Shown in pieces: positions 17,254-26,409 of a DNA stretch of 64,000 nt; position 1 is the first letter of the stretch; the number at the start of each line of letters is the position of its first letter. The notes under the pieces were generated by a model. It was not told the origin of the DNA. It searched no databases and saw only the letters and a list, made by a program, of their open reading frames with translations. This stretch comes from Halomonas sp. ML-15 (lineage in GTDB: Bacteria > Pseudomonadota > Gammaproteobacteria > Pseudomonadales > Halomonadaceae), in the NCBI RefSeq assembly GCF_014779595.1, contig NZ_JACXZT010000010.1, positions 124,001 to 188,000 on the forward strand, given 5' to 3'. A program made the translations under genes and the position numbers.

Positions 17254-20200
17254 TCAGGCGGGGGCACCGGTCAGCCGCTGTTTGAGCCGCTCGGCATAGC
17301 GGCTGATGACCAGGTAGAGGCAGGGCACCACGAACAGCGTCAGCAGCATCGAACTGGCCAGGCCGCCGACCACGGCGAGGGCCAGCGGCCGCATGATCTC
17401 GCCGCCTTCGCCCATGCCGATGGCCAGCGGCAGCATGCCGAGCACGGTGGTCGAGGTGGTCATCAGGATCGGGCGTAGCCGCACCGTGCCGGCGGCCACC
17501 ACCGCCCTGGCCAGGGAGAGCCGCCGCTCACGCCGGCCGATCTCGATATACTCCACTAGCAGGATGGCGTTGTTGACCACGATGCCAATCAGCAGAATCA
17601 TGCCGATCAGCACCGGTGCCGAGATCGGCGTGGCGGTTGCCCACAGCATCCCCACCACCCCGATCAGCGATAGCGGCGCGGCGCTGAGGATCACCAGCGG
17701 ATTGCTCAGGCGTTCGTACTGCACTGCCAGCACCACGAATACCAGGAATATCGCCAGACCGATCACCAGGCGCATCTCGCGATTGGTCTCCTGGATGGTC
17801 TCCCACTGTCCGCCGATCAGCAGGCTCTGCTCATCGGGCAGGTCGAGGGTGGCCAGGCGCGCCTCGACCTCGCCCATGATGGTGCCGATATCGGCGACTG
17901 CGGTGTTGATATCGCCGTTGACGCGCACCAGCCGGCTCTGATTCTCGCGTTCGATATGCGCGGGTCCTTCTCCTAGCGAGAAGTGCGCCACGTCGCGCAG
18001 CTGCACCGGACTGCCGTTGTCGCGCACCAGCAGCAGCTCGCCGAGGGCGTCGGGGTTGCCGACCGCCGCGCTGGGTAGCCGTACGCGAATATCGATCTCG
18101 CGGTTGGCGGTGAGGTACTGGGTGGCCACGGCGCCATCCACCGCATCGCGGATGGCGTGGCCCACATCGGCGACCCGCAGCCCCAGATCGGCGGCGCGCT
18201 CGCGGTCGACTCGCACCCGCATCAGTGGAGACTGATCCTCGCGGCCCACTTCGACCCCCTCGAGCCCGGGAATATCGTCCAGCAGCCTTACCACATCGGC
18301 GGCGCTGGCCTGCAGCTGGCTGAGGTCGTCGCCGACGATACCAATCGACAGGTCATCGCCGCTGGTGGTAAAGCGCAGCCCGTCGATCCTCGGCGGCCGC
18401 ACGCGCAGGCGCGCGCCGGGCAGGTCGAGGGCCTCGAGGCGCTGTTGCGCGTCGCTCACCCACTCTCCGGCGCTCATGCCACTCTCACGCTCGGCCAGCG
18501 GCCGCAGCTGGATCTCGGTACGCACGGTACCGGGACGCTCGTTGACCACGCCGCCGGATAGGTGGCCGCCCACCAGCATGAACTGGCTCTCCACGTCGGG
18601 TAGCCCGGCGATCACCTGCTCGACGCGCCGCCCGACGTCATCGGTGTCGCTGGGCGGCGTGCCCGGCGGCAGCCAGACGTTGATATCGATATTGCCGTCG
18701 TCGACCACCGGCAGAAACTCGTTGCCGAGCCGCTCCACGGCGAAGGTCGCCGCGACCAGCGCCAGGGCGGCGCCCCCCAGCACCCCCCAGCGCCACCGTA
18801 GTACCCTGGGCAGCAGGCGGCGATAGCGGTGACTCAACCACAGGATCAGGCGCTGGAAACCGCGCAGCGGCGCCAGGTCGGCCAGGCCGCTCTGATAGCG
18901 AATGCCGGCCAGCAGCGCCGCCAGCATCGGCACCAGGGTCAGCGCCGCCGCCAGAGTGGCGATAATGGCAAACGAGATGGTCAGAATCAGGTCGCGAAAC
19001 ACCAGTGCGGCGATGCCGGTGATCAGCAGGAAGGGCAGCACCGCGGCGAGGTTGGTGGCGGTGCCGGCGATGATCGCCGAGGTCACTTCGCGGGCGCCGT
19101 CGTGGGCCGCCTGGGCGCTGGACTTGCCGAGCCGTTCGCGGTGGCGATAGATGTTCTCGAGCATCACGATGGCGTTGTCGAGCAGCAACCCCACGCCGAG
19201 CGCCAGGCCCCCCAGGCTGATGATGTTCAGGGTCAGGCCACCCAGGCCCATCATCGCGAAGGTGGCCATCAGCGCGATGGGAATGGAGAGCCCGATGATC
19301 AGGCTCTTGCGCAGGCTGCCGAGGAACAGGAAGACCATCAGCATGGCCAGCAGCCCGCCGAGCAGGGCGGCGCCAGCCACCGAATTGATGGCGCCGCGGA
19401 TAAAGAAGGCCGGATCGCTGACCGCCTGGAATTCGATGTCGTCGGGCACGAATCCCGAGCGCTCGAGCTGTGCCATGCGCGCATTGATGCTGTCGACCAC
19501 GTCGACGGTGTTGGCCTCGGGGAGCTTGAAGATCGAGACCTGGGCCGCGGAGCGCTGGTTGAGGCGTGCGAACAGCCGCTGCTCGCGGTAGCCGTCGCGC
19601 ACCTCGGCCACCTCGCCGAGACGGATACGGCGATTGTCGTTGCCGGGCAGGTCGAGCAGCACCTGACCAACGTCGTCGATGGAGGTAAACAGACCGTCGG
19701 TCTTGGTCATCACATCGAAAGTGTCGGAGGTCATCCAGCCACCGGCAATATCGACGTTATCGGCGGCCAGAGCATTGATCACCTGGGGCATGCCCAGCGC
19801 ATAGGAGCGCAGCCGCTGCTGGTCGAGTACCACCTCGATCTCGCGCTCCTGGCCGCCCGCCGCCTCCACGCCGGAGACACCGTGCAGCGCGATCAACTGG
19901 GTCGCAAGCTGGTTCTCCACCCAGTCGCGCACCGCGGTCTCGGAGCGCACGCTGGAGCTGAAGCCGGCCTGCCAGATCGGGTCCTGGGCCGGATCGAACT
20001 TGTACAGCCGCGGCGGCTCGATGTCGCTGGGCAGCTGGGTGCGGGCCAGCTCCAGATAGCGGGCGGTGTCCTGTAGCGCCAGGTCGAGGTTGGTGCCGTA
20101 CTCGAAGCGCAGGTTGACGTTGGTACGCCCCTCGGAGGCGCGGCTGTCGATGGTGACCAGGTTCTCCACCGCCGCCAGGTTGCGTTCGAGGACCCGAGTG

Positions 20201-20412
20201 ACCTGCTGCTCGACCACCTCTGGTGCAGTCCCGGGATAGTTCACCGTGACCCGCAGCTGGGGATACTCGATATTGGGCAGCAGATCCACCGGCAGGCGGC
20301 TGAAGAAGAACAGCCCCAGCACCACTACCACGGCGGCCAGCGCCAGGGTGCCGGTGGGGCGCCGGATGGCGGCGCTGGTCAGTCCGCGACGGGACACCGT
20401 CAGTCTCGCCAA
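17254..20412 (-). CDS. RND multidrug efflux pump, inner-membrane permease
   Basis: This 1052-residue AcrB-family proton/drug antiporter is of normal length. A first TM helix (TLALAAVVVVLGLFFFSRLP) precedes the periplasmic pore block (LPNIEYPQLRVTVNYPGTAPEV), a middle six-helix bundle, a second large loop and a final bundle. The TM4 proton-relay site reads LLLDNAIVMLEN (Asp about 412, Asn about 413) instead of the Asp-Asp pair of AcrB, as in several other RND branches. The start overlaps the stop of its adaptor gene by 13 bp. No outer-membrane factor gene is present nearby, so the pump must use a TolC-like protein encoded elsewhere. Substrates are unknown. Confidence 0.9.
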   Translation of the reverse strand: MARLTVSRRGLTSAAIRRPTGTLALAAVVVVLGLFFFSRLPVDLLPNIEYPQLRVTVNYPGTAPEVVEQQVTRVLERNLAAVENLVTIDSRASEGRTNVNLRFEYGTNLDLALQDTARYLELARTQLPSDIEPPRLYKFDPAQDPIWQAGFSSSVRSETAVRDWVENQLATQLIALHGVSGVEAAGGQEREIEVVLDQQRLRSYALGMPQVINALAADNVDIAGGWMTSDTFDVMTKTDGLFTSIDDVGQVLLDLPGNDNRRIRLGEVAEVRDGYREQRLFARLNQRSAAQVSIFKLPEANTVDVVDSINARMAQLERSGFVPDDIEFQAVSDPAFFIRGAINSVAGAALLGGLLAMLMVFLFLGSLRKSLIIGLSIPIALMATFAMMGLGGLTLNIISLGGLALGVGLLLDNAIVMLENIYRHRERLGKSSAQAAHDGAREVTSAIIAGTATNLAAVLPFLLITGIAALVFRDLILTISFAIIATLAAALTLVPMLAALLAGIRYQSGLADLAPLRGFQRLILWLSHRYRRLLPRVLRWRWGVLGGAALALVAATFAVERLGNEFLPVVDDGNIDINVWLPPGTPPSDTDDVGRRVEQVIAGLPDVESQFMLVGGHLSGGVVNERPGTVRTEIQLRPLAERESGMSAGEWVSDAQQRLEALDLPGARLRVRPPRIDGLRFTTSGDDLSIGIVGDDLSQLQASAADVVRLLDDIPGLEGVEVGREDQSPLMRVRVDRERAADLGLRVADVGHAIRDAVDGAVATQYLTANREIDIRVRLPSAAVGNPDALGELLLVRDNGSPVQLRDVAHFSLGEGPAHIERENQSRLVRVNGDINTAVADIGTIMGEVEARLATLDLPDEQSLLIGGQWETIQETNREMRLVIGLAIFLVFVVLAVQYERLSNPLVILSAAPLSLIGVVGMLWATATPISAPVLIGMILLIGIVVNNAILLVEYIEIGRRERRLSLARAVVAAGTVRLRPILMTTSTTVLGMLPLAIGMGEGGEIMRPLALAVVGGLASSMLLTLFVVPCLYLVISRYAERLKQRLTGAPA

Positions 20413-21488
20413 CTGACGACACGCACGGCATCGCCGTCCTGCATGTCGATGGGGTTGGTCGCCAGCACCGCCTCGCCGGCGCTAAGTCCCTCGCGAACCT
20501 CGGTCCAGTCGCCGCGGGTCACCCCGGCCTCGACAATGCGGCGCGACAGCTGCTGCGCCTCGACCACATAGACGTAGTGCTGCTGCTGATGCTCGCCGAT
20601 GGCGGCGGCGGGCACCGCCAGCGCCGTCGGGCGAGGGTCGATGACCATCTGTACGCGGCCCAGGTAGCCGGGGCGTACGCCGCGCTCGGCGGCGTCTTCC
20701 GGCAGCGCGATTTCGACGGTGACCAGACGGCTGGTAGTGTCTGCGGTGGGATGGATACGTGCGATATGCGCATCGAATACGCTGTCGGGCAGGGCGTCGA
20801 GGTGCACCGGCACCGGCTGATCTGCTGCGAGCTGGCCGACGTCCAGCTCCGAGACCCCCAGACGGATGATCAGGCTGTCCATGGCGGTCAGTTCGAACAG
20901 GGTGTCGCGGGCATCGACTGCCTCGCCCGGCTCCACGTGTCGCGCGGTAATCACCGCATCGCGGGGGGCCAGCACCTGGCCAAAGTCGGCCCGGGTCTGC
21001 CACAGCAGGTTTTCGCTTTCCGCTATCCGGTGGCGAGCCAGTGCCTGCTGATAGTCGGCCTGGCTGACCACCTCGCGCTCACGCAGCTCGCGGGCGCGCT
21101 GGTAGTGGAAGCGTGCTTCATCCGCCTGGGCTTCGGCGCGGCGTTGCTCTGCCAGGGTTTCGGCTACGTCGAGCTCGGCCAGCAGAGCGCCTCGCTCCAC
21201 TCGGTCGCCGATATCGACGTGCACGGCATCGAGGGTGCCGTCGGTGCGGCTGGCCAATTGGATACGCGAGCGCGCCTCGACGTTGCCCGAGGTCGATAGT
21301 TGCCTCGACAGGTCGCGGGGCTGTACCTCGACGGCGGCAATCGGCGTGCCGGAGGGGGCTGGGTCGTCATCGGCGAGCGCCTGAGGTGGCACGCCAGAGT
21401 CGCTACAGCCCGCCAGCAGCAGGGCCAGGGGCAGTAGCGCCCGGCGGGCCATGCGCCCCGGCACAAGAGGGGAAGAAAGCATCGACAT
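20400..21488 (-). CDS. RND efflux periplasmic adaptor (membrane fusion lipoprotein)
   Basis: This 362-residue adaptor links the RND permease to an outer-membrane channel. The N-terminus has a basic/hydrophobic stretch ending in the lipobox LLAGC, so it should be lipid-anchored in the periplasmic space. Typical elements follow: the lipoyl-like half (RSRIQLASRTDGTLDAVHVD), an alpha-helical hairpin rich in Ala/Glu/Arg, the second lipoyl half (VLAPRDAVITARHVEPGE) and the beta-barrel. It is transcribed first, with its stop overlapping the permease gene. Start choice is soft: ATG 21482 is also possible, and neither has a strong ribosome site. Confidence 0.87.
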   Translation of the reverse strand: MSMLSSPLVPGRMARRALLPLALLLAGCSDSGVPPQALADDDPAPSGTPIAAVEVQPRDLSRQLSTSGNVEARSRIQLASRTDGTLDAVHVDIGDRVERGALLAELDVAETLAEQRRAEAQADEARFHYQRARELREREVVSQADYQQALARHRIAESENLLWQTRADFGQVLAPRDAVITARHVEPGEAVDARDTLFELTAMDSLIIRLGVSELDVGQLAADQPVPVHLDALPDSVFDAHIARIHPTADTTSRLVTVEIALPEDAAERGVRPGYLGRVQMVIDPRPTALAVPAAAIGEHQQQHYVYVVEAQQLSRRIVEAGVTRGDWTEVREGLSAGEAVLATNPIDMQDGDAVRVVSWRD

Positions 21489-21557
21489 GACAATAGCCTA
21501 CCAAGCCCGGGCGGTAGCCGATATGACCGCATGTCGGGGGAGGTGTTTCGTCCCGGC

Positions 21558-22763
21558 CTAGCGCGGCGTCTCTGACTGGTGGTCGGGTAGACGAGATAGG
21601 GGGCCCTGGGCGAGGCCCCAACCCGCCACCAGCATTACCAGCATGCCCGCGAGCAGGTGGTTGAAATGGCTGCCAAGATCGAGGGCGATGCCGATAACGG
21701 CGGGTGCCAGGCCGGTGGAGAAGACCATGCAGGCGCTCAGCGTGGCCCGCACGCGGCCCAGGTGCTCCACGCCCCATAGCTTGACCAGCAGACTGGTGGC
21801 CACCGGCTCCTGGGCGCCCATGGCCAGGCCGCCACCCACCATCAGTGCCCATACGCCGACATTGCCGCCGACTACCAGCGCCAACAGCAGGGCCAGCGCG
21901 AAGGGCAGCAGATAGCAGCGTGCCAGTACCAGAGGGCCGATACGGTCCACCAGGCGCCCACCCAGCAAGGCGCCGGGCAGCTTGGCAATGCCCATCCCGG
22001 TCAAAGCCAGCGCATAGACCGCCAGACTGCTGCCAAGGTCGTCGGTCATGCGGGCCTGGTAGATAAACAGCCCGGTCATGGTGACCGGCAGGATCATCAG
22101 CAGCGGTAGAAGCCGCCAGAAGCGGTTGTCGCGAAACGGCCTGGGACCTTGTCGTGGCTGGCCGCGAACCGGGCGCTGGCGCGGCGCGGCCGGCCAGCGA
22201 GCGCGCAGCAGCAGTGGTAACCACAGGGCGCCAAGTACCAGGCAGAACAGCCACCACAGCTCGCGCCAGCCAAGCCAGACCAGCAGCGCTGCCATCAGCG
22301 GTGGCAGCAGGGTCTCGCCGAGCATGACGCCCAGGCTGACCAGCCCCAGCGCGCGACCGCGCTGATGACTGAACTCGCGCCCGGCCAGGGTGTTGCCGAG
22401 GTGGGTCATCATGCCCTGGCCGCAGAAGCGCACCAGGCCCAGGCCGAGCAGGCCGGTCAGCCACCACGGCGAGAGCGTCAGCAGCAGGATCCCGGCCACC
22501 AGGGCAGTGAGTACCAAGATGGCGAAGCGCCGCGGGGCGATCCAGTCGATGCTGGGCCCGAAGCGCAGCATGGCGAAGCCGGCGACCAGGGTCACCAGGG
22601 CGTAGGCAGTGCCGAACTGGCCGGCACTTAGCCCAAGTCGCTCGCTGATGGGGGCCTGAAACAGGCCGATGAAGAAGCTTTGACCGAGGCTCGAGGTGAA
22701 CATCGCCAGGAAGGCGATGCCCAGCAGAGCGTAGTGCTGACGTAGCAGGGTGCGATACCCCAT
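21558..22763 (-). CDS. MFS transporter
   Basis: This 401-residue major facilitator has about 12 hydrophobic helices, beginning LLRQHYALLGIAFLAMFTSSLGQSF after a short N-terminus. The helix 6-7 loop is basic (RARWPAAPRQRPVRGQPRQG). The start has GGAG six bases upstream. It lies upstream of the RND adaptor on the same strand with a gap of 69 bp, so cotranscription is possible but unproven. The resemblance is to drug/metabolite exporters, and no substrate can be named. Confidence 0.82.
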   Translation of the reverse strand: MGYRTLLRQHYALLGIAFLAMFTSSLGQSFFIGLFQAPISERLGLSAGQFGTAYALVTLVAGFAMLRFGPSIDWIAPRRFAILVLTALVAGILLLTLSPWWLTGLLGLGLVRFCGQGMMTHLGNTLAGREFSHQRGRALGLVSLGVMLGETLLPPLMAALLVWLGWRELWWLFCLVLGALWLPLLLRARWPAAPRQRPVRGQPRQGPRPFRDNRFWRLLPLLMILPVTMTGLFIYQARMTDDLGSSLAVYALALTGMGIAKLPGALLGGRLVDRIGPLVLARCYLLPFALALLLALVVGGNVGVWALMVGGGLAMGAQEPVATSLLVKLWGVEHLGRVRATLSACMVFSTGLAPAVIGIALDLGSHFNHLLAGMLVMLVAGWGLAQGPLSRLPDHQSETPR

Positions 22764-22881
22764 AGGTGTCTCCCTGTGCGCTGGCGTGCCGTGGATGGCA
22801 TGATGATGGAATAGCCGGCTGGACGTCAGCCGGGGTGCAGCATAGCAAGCTCATCGAATCAGGGTTAGCGAGGCGACCGAC

Positions 22882-23226
22882 ATGAATCATCCCGAGCTGG
22901 ATATGCAGGCAGTACAGGCGCGGCTGGCCGCGCTGCGCCAGGAGCTGCAGGACGACAGCGAGTCGAGCCGCGAATCGCGCGACCCGGTGGTGCTCGACCA
23001 GACCTCGGTGGGGCGATTGTCGCGCATGGACGCCATGCAGGGCCAGGCGATGGCCAAGGCCGAAGAGGAGCGTCGCCAGCTGGCACTCAAGCGCATCGCG
23101 GCGGCACTGATACGCATCGAGCGCGGTGACTATGGCGAATGCATCGGCTGCGGTGAGTGGATTGCGGCCAAGCGGCTCGAATGGGATCCGCTGGTGTTAA
23201 AATGCATCGACTGCGCGCAAGCATAG
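22882..23226 (+). CDS. DksA/TraR-family C4 zinc-finger protein
   Basis: This 114-residue protein has a helical N-terminus likely to form the coiled coil and a C-terminal four-cysteine zinc finger: CIGC, then CIDC 21 residues later (YGECIGCGEWIA and LVLKCIDCAQA). This is shorter than DksA (about 150) and resembles the DksA-like/TraR group that binds the RNA polymerase secondary channel. A regulatory role is inferred from the family. It is divergent from the MFS gene. Confidence 0.85.
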   Translation: MNHPELDMQAVQARLAALRQELQDDSESSRESRDPVVLDQTSVGRLSRMDAMQGQAMAKAEEERRQLALKRIAAALIRIERGDYGECIGCGEWIAAKRLEWDPLVLKCIDCAQA

Positions 23227-23300
23227 TCGAAACAGGCGGAATGAGCGCTGATTCTCAGGGTATCTTATTGCCAATACACGCTACTTGAGGGAGAAAAAGA

Positions 23301-23666
23301 ATGTCTATCACTCGTCACGACACCAAGGCGCGCATGAGCCGCGCGGTGATCCACAACGGCGTGGCCTGGCTGTGTGGCCAGGTGGCGGGCCCCGAGGCGC
23401 GTCTCGGCGATATTACCGCTCAGACCGAGAGCATGCTGGCGCGGGTCGATGCACTGCTCGCCGAGATCGGCTCCGACCGTGAGCATCTGTTGTCGGCTAC
23501 GATCTACCTCAAGGAGGGGCAGGACGTGGCGGCGATGAATGCGGTCTGGGATGCGTGGGTGCCGGAAGGGCATGCCCCGGCGCGCACCTGCGTATGCGCG
23601 CCGCTGCCGGCCGATGAGCTCAAGGTGGAGATTACCGTCACCGCTTTGGTTCCTGGCGCCTCCTAA
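23301..23666 (+). CDS. RidA-family protein (YjgF/YER057c/UK114)
   Basis: This 121-residue enamine/imine deaminase-type protein has an intact conserved arginine in [10 protein letters not shown] and the terminal VEITVTALV. The family quenches reactive enamines formed by PLP enzymes, and some members have other amine-ketone activities. A good ribosome site (GAGGGAG region) precedes the ATG. Its stop TAA overlaps the antisense stop of the convergent 23663 gene by 2 bp. Confidence 0.88.
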   Translation: MSITRHDTKARMSRAVIHNGVAWLCGQVAGPEARLGDITAQTESMLARVDALLAEIGSDREHLLSATIYLKEGQDVAAMNAVWDAWVPEGHAPARTCVCAPLPADELKVEITVTALVPGAS

Positions 23667-24295
23667 TCGGTGGGTTCGTCGCTTGTCGCGGCCGGGCGCC
23701 GCGGCTGGTGGCGAAGAAACACCGCCATGCGTTCCGTGTCGCACTCGCCGACCTGGCACAGCTGCTCTGCGATCTCGGCATATTGACGCAGGACCGGGTC
23801 GATCAGGCTCAAGCGTGCGCTATCGTCGCTGGCCAGCTCGGCTTCGCTGGCCAGCCACTCGAATAGCCGCCCGAGGCGCGAAATATTAGGGTCGCCGCGG
23901 CCGCTGTTGCCGCGCATGGCATCCACGGCCAGGCAGCGCAGTACGCTACGCTTGTTGGGATCGAGGCTCTCCTTGTCGAGCAGCGCCTCGGCCTGGTGCA
24001 CGAAGCGCTCCATCAACTGGGCGGCTTCGGCGGTGCGCAGTTGACGGCTCTGGGTTTCGAGGCTCTGATTCAGCGCAAGCTGCTGGATGCGTAGACCGGA
24101 GACCAGGCTTGCCACCAGCGTCAGCAGGCAGATCAGCCCCGCCACAGCCAGGCCGTATACCGCCAGCGCTACCAGTTCCTGAGGGCCCAGCGGCAGGCGC
24201 AGTTCACTGAGCGATAGCCCCAGGCCGCCGAGGGCGAGCGCCACCACCACGATCAGCACCAGCGTGGCCGCGCCCGGCGAAGACTTGACGTTCAT
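23663..24295 (-). CDS. Hypothetical two-TM membrane protein
   Basis: This 210-residue protein has two hydrophobic helices near the N-terminus ([20 protein letters not shown] and [19 protein letters not shown]), then a soluble helical domain with [20 protein letters not shown] and [21 protein letters not shown] 24295 is chosen because AGGAG sits 7 bases upstream; the frame is open further, to 24382, but without a ribosome site. It lies 83 bp after the LolA-like gene on the same strand. I recognise no family; a membrane-anchored sensor or scaffold is possible. Confidence 0.65.
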   Translation of the reverse strand: MNVKSSPGAATLVLIVVVALALGGLGLSLSELRLPLGPQELVALAVYGLAVAGLICLLTLVASLVSGLRIQQLALNQSLETQSRQLRTAEAAQLMERFVHQAEALLDKESLDPNKRSVLRCLAVDAMRGNSGRGDPNISRLGRLFEWLASEAELASDDSARLSLIDPVLRQYAEIAEQLCQVGECDTERMAVFLRHQPRRPAATSDEPTD

Positions 24296-24378
24296 CCGCG
24301 TGCTCCTGTCGACGCCCGGCGCGCATCGCCAGGCGTTTCCTGACAGCACTATCGGCGTGTTGGAGGTAAACTTGAGGC

Positions 24379-25215
24379 TCACTCTTCCTCGTCGCTTTCC
24401 CCGTCAGCAGCATCTGAATCGCTCTCTGATGCACTGTCCTCGGCTTCCTGCTCGGAGACTTCCTCGGCCTCCTCATCGATCTCCTCGGGGTCGACTTCCT
24501 CTGCCATGACCGTGTCGTCGTCTTCCTCGTCTTCCTCGTTTTCCTCTGCGTCCAGCGGCGCGGCCTCAACCTCTAGCCACTGGCCGAGGAAGCCGCTCAG
24601 CGACTCATCGACCATGGGGCTGATGGAGGAGAACGAGATCTGCAGCTCGTCGCCGTTGGCATCCTGTATCTCCAGGTGCTGCCAGCCGCTGTCGTCGCCG
24701 CTTAGCAGCAGCTCGCCGAGATCCGTTTCCAGCGCCGGTGAGCGAGGGCTGAAGCGGGCCTGCCACTCATCGGCTTCGCCGCTCAGGGCAATGGCGTAAT
24801 CCTCCTCCAGTGCCCCCCAGTTACCGCCCAGCAGGTCGACCAGATGGCGACCGAACTCAGCGCGTCCAGGCAGCAGTTCATCGAGCAGCTCACGGTCTGG
24901 CAAGCCAACTTCTTCGATCTCGTCGCGGGGCCCAGGCAGGCGCTTGGGGAAGGCAAGCGTGGCCTCGCGCGGCGAGGAAAAGCGCCACACCAGCAGGCGC
25001 TCGCGCTGATAGAGGAAGTGTCCGTCGCTGTGCAAGCGCGACTGCTGGTCCTCGAGCCAGTGGCGCTGCTCGAAGTTGCCCTGTAGCTGGGCGGGGGCGG
25101 CCAGTTGGCGCTGCAGCTCTTCTCGCTCCAGGGCCTGAGCGCTGGCGCACAGGACGCCGGTAGAGGCCATGACGACCAGCAGTGGTCGTACGGGAAATGA
25201 TGACGCGAGGAGCAT
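24379..25215 (-). CDS. LolA-like periplasmic protein with long acidic C-terminal tail
   Basis: This 278-residue protein has a signal peptide (MLLASSFPVRPLLVVMAS then CASAQA) and a LolA-like beta domain: LQGNFEQRHWLEDQQSRLHS, then GHFLYQRERLLVWRF and DDSGWQHLEIQD. This resembles outer-membrane lipoprotein carrier-like proteins found beside acyltransferase/exporter genes. The last 60 or so residues are almost only Asp, Glu, Ser and Ala with no Lys or Arg (for example AEENEEDEEDDD). ATG 25215 is supported by GGAG five bases upstream; an upstream frame to 25284 is unlikely. The tail is not part of any LolA I know and may be a halophilic or metal/cation-binding feature. Confidence 0.7.
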   Translation of the reverse strand: MLLASSFPVRPLLVVMASTGVLCASAQALEREELQRQLAAPAQLQGNFEQRHWLEDQQSRLHSDGHFLYQRERLLVWRFSSPREATLAFPKRLPGPRDEIEEVGLPDRELLDELLPGRAEFGRHLVDLLGGNWGALEEDYAIALSGEADEWQARFSPRSPALETDLGELLLSGDDSGWQHLEIQDANGDELQISFSSISPMVDESLSGFLGQWLEVEAAPLDAEENEEDEEDDDTVMAEEVDPEEIDEEAEEVSEQEAEDSASESDSDAADGESDEEE

Positions 25216-25304
25216 GTTGACTCCGACGGTGGAACGGGATGCCTGAGCAGTGACCCATGATGCGCCAATCAGTTCCCGGCGCAAACCTCCGTGTGAGCGT
25301 GTCG

Positions 25305-26162
25305 CTAGCCGCTGGCAGGGAAGCGGGTGGCCTGCAGGCTATCCTTGATCTTCTTGAGATGGGTCAGGAAGTCTTCGCCGCGGCGCAGGGTGACACCGGT
25401 GGCCAGGACGTCGATCAGGGCCAGATGAATCATCCGTGACGTCATCGGCATATAGACGTCGGTGTCTTCAGGGGTGGTGACCTCCAGGGTCTCGGTGCAC
25501 TCGCCGGCCAGCGGTGAGCCGGGGGCGGTGATGCCGAGGACGACGGCACCGTTCTGCCGTGCCAGCCGGGCGATTTCGACCAGCTCACGGGTGCGACCGG
25601 TATAGGAGATGATCACCACCACGTCGCCGGTATGACTGGCAGCGGCGACCATACGCTGCATCAGCACGTCCTCGTAGGCCATCACCGGCAGGTTGAAGCG
25701 GAAGAACTTGTGCTGGGCGTCCTGGGCCACGGGCCCCGAGGCACCGAGGCCGAAGAAGTGGATCTGCTTGGCCTGGATGAGGTAGTCGACGGCGCGTTCG
25801 ACGCGCTTGGCGTCCAGTGCTCGACGCGCTTCGTCGAGGGCAGCGATGGTGGCGCCGAATATCTTGTCGCCATAGCCGGCGGCGTCATCATTGCGGTCTA
25901 CGCTGCGACTCACGTAGGGAGTGCCGCCGGCCAGGCTCTGGGCCAACTTGATCTTGAAGTCAGGATAGCCCTTGGCTTCAAAGTTACGGCAGAAGCGATT
26001 GACGGTGGGTTCGCTGACCGAGGCAGCCTGGGCCAGGGTGGCGATGCTCATGCCGGTGGCCGAGGCGGGGTCGGCGAGGATCACATCGGCGACCTTGCGT
26101 TCGGAGCGGTTGAGCTCGTCCAATCGGTTGCGGATGCGTTCGATCAGGTCATGGCTGGACAT
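25305..26162 (-). CDS. hexR: RpiR-family regulator HexR
   Basis: This 285-residue repressor of glucose/Entner-Doudoroff genes has an N-terminal RpiR helix-turn-helix (about residues 1-75, [20 protein letters not shown]) and a C-terminal SIS sugar-phosphate domain (about 125-265, [15 protein letters not shown], then [14 protein letters not shown]). HexR in gammaproteobacteria senses KDPG and represses zwf, eda and related operons. The divergent zwf-pgl-eda genes and palindromes in the shared 247-bp gap fit this exactly. Confidence 0.9.
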   Translation of the reverse strand: MSSHDLIERIRNRLDELNRSERKVADVILADPASATGMSIATLAQAASVSEPTVNRFCRNFEAKGYPDFKIKLAQSLAGGTPYVSRSVDRNDDAAGYGDKIFGATIAALDEARRALDAKRVERAVDYLIQAKQIHFFGLGASGPVAQDAQHKFFRFNLPVMAYEDVLMQRMVAAASHTGDVVVIISYTGRTRELVEIARLARQNGAVVLGITAPGSPLAGECTETLEVTTPEDTDVYMPMTSRMIHLALIDVLATGVTLRRGEDFLTHLKKIKDSLQATRFPASG

Positions 26163-26237
26163 GGGCGGCTAGACTCTTGGTAACGGGCGATGGTCGACAT
26201 GTCGCGGCAACGGGTCTTGATGCTTGGAGGTCGATGA

Positions 26238-26255
26238 TGTAGTGATTTAACTACA
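26238..26255. promoter_or_regulatory. Candidate HexR operator 1
   Basis: TGTAGT-GATTTA-ACTACA is an 18-bp palindrome with perfect 6-bp arms in the hexR/zwf intergenic region. The TGTA/TACA ends resemble published HexR sites in Shewanella and Pseudomonas. It lies 75 bp upstream of hexR, suiting autoregulation. Confidence 0.65.
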
Positions 26256-26322
26256 TTATGGCGGTTATCCTAGCGTGGCACTGTCTCAAAGGCCACATGG
26301 ATCTCGACGCTGCTGCCTCTTT

Positions 26323-26337
26323 GGTAGTAAAGTTACA
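26323..26337. promoter_or_regulatory. Candidate HexR operator 2 (zwf side)
   Basis: GGTAGTAAAGTTACA matches the 15-bp pattern TGTARTWWWAYTACA at 13 of 15 positions by eye. It lies 72 bp before zwf and could mediate repression of zwf-pgl-eda. It is weaker than operator 1. Confidence 0.45.
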
Positions 26338-26409
26338 GATAAATGTTGCTTTTTTTGCCAACGAACACGTATTTTATCGGTAAGTTAACCAAATTTCAGG
26401 GGGCTAGGC

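Noticed and set aside
21403-22890. 495-residue frame antisense to or overlapping the MFS gene
   Set aside because: It is Pro/Arg/Gly-rich low-information sequence overlapping a clear 12-TM MFS gene on the same strand in another frame; no start signal or motif.
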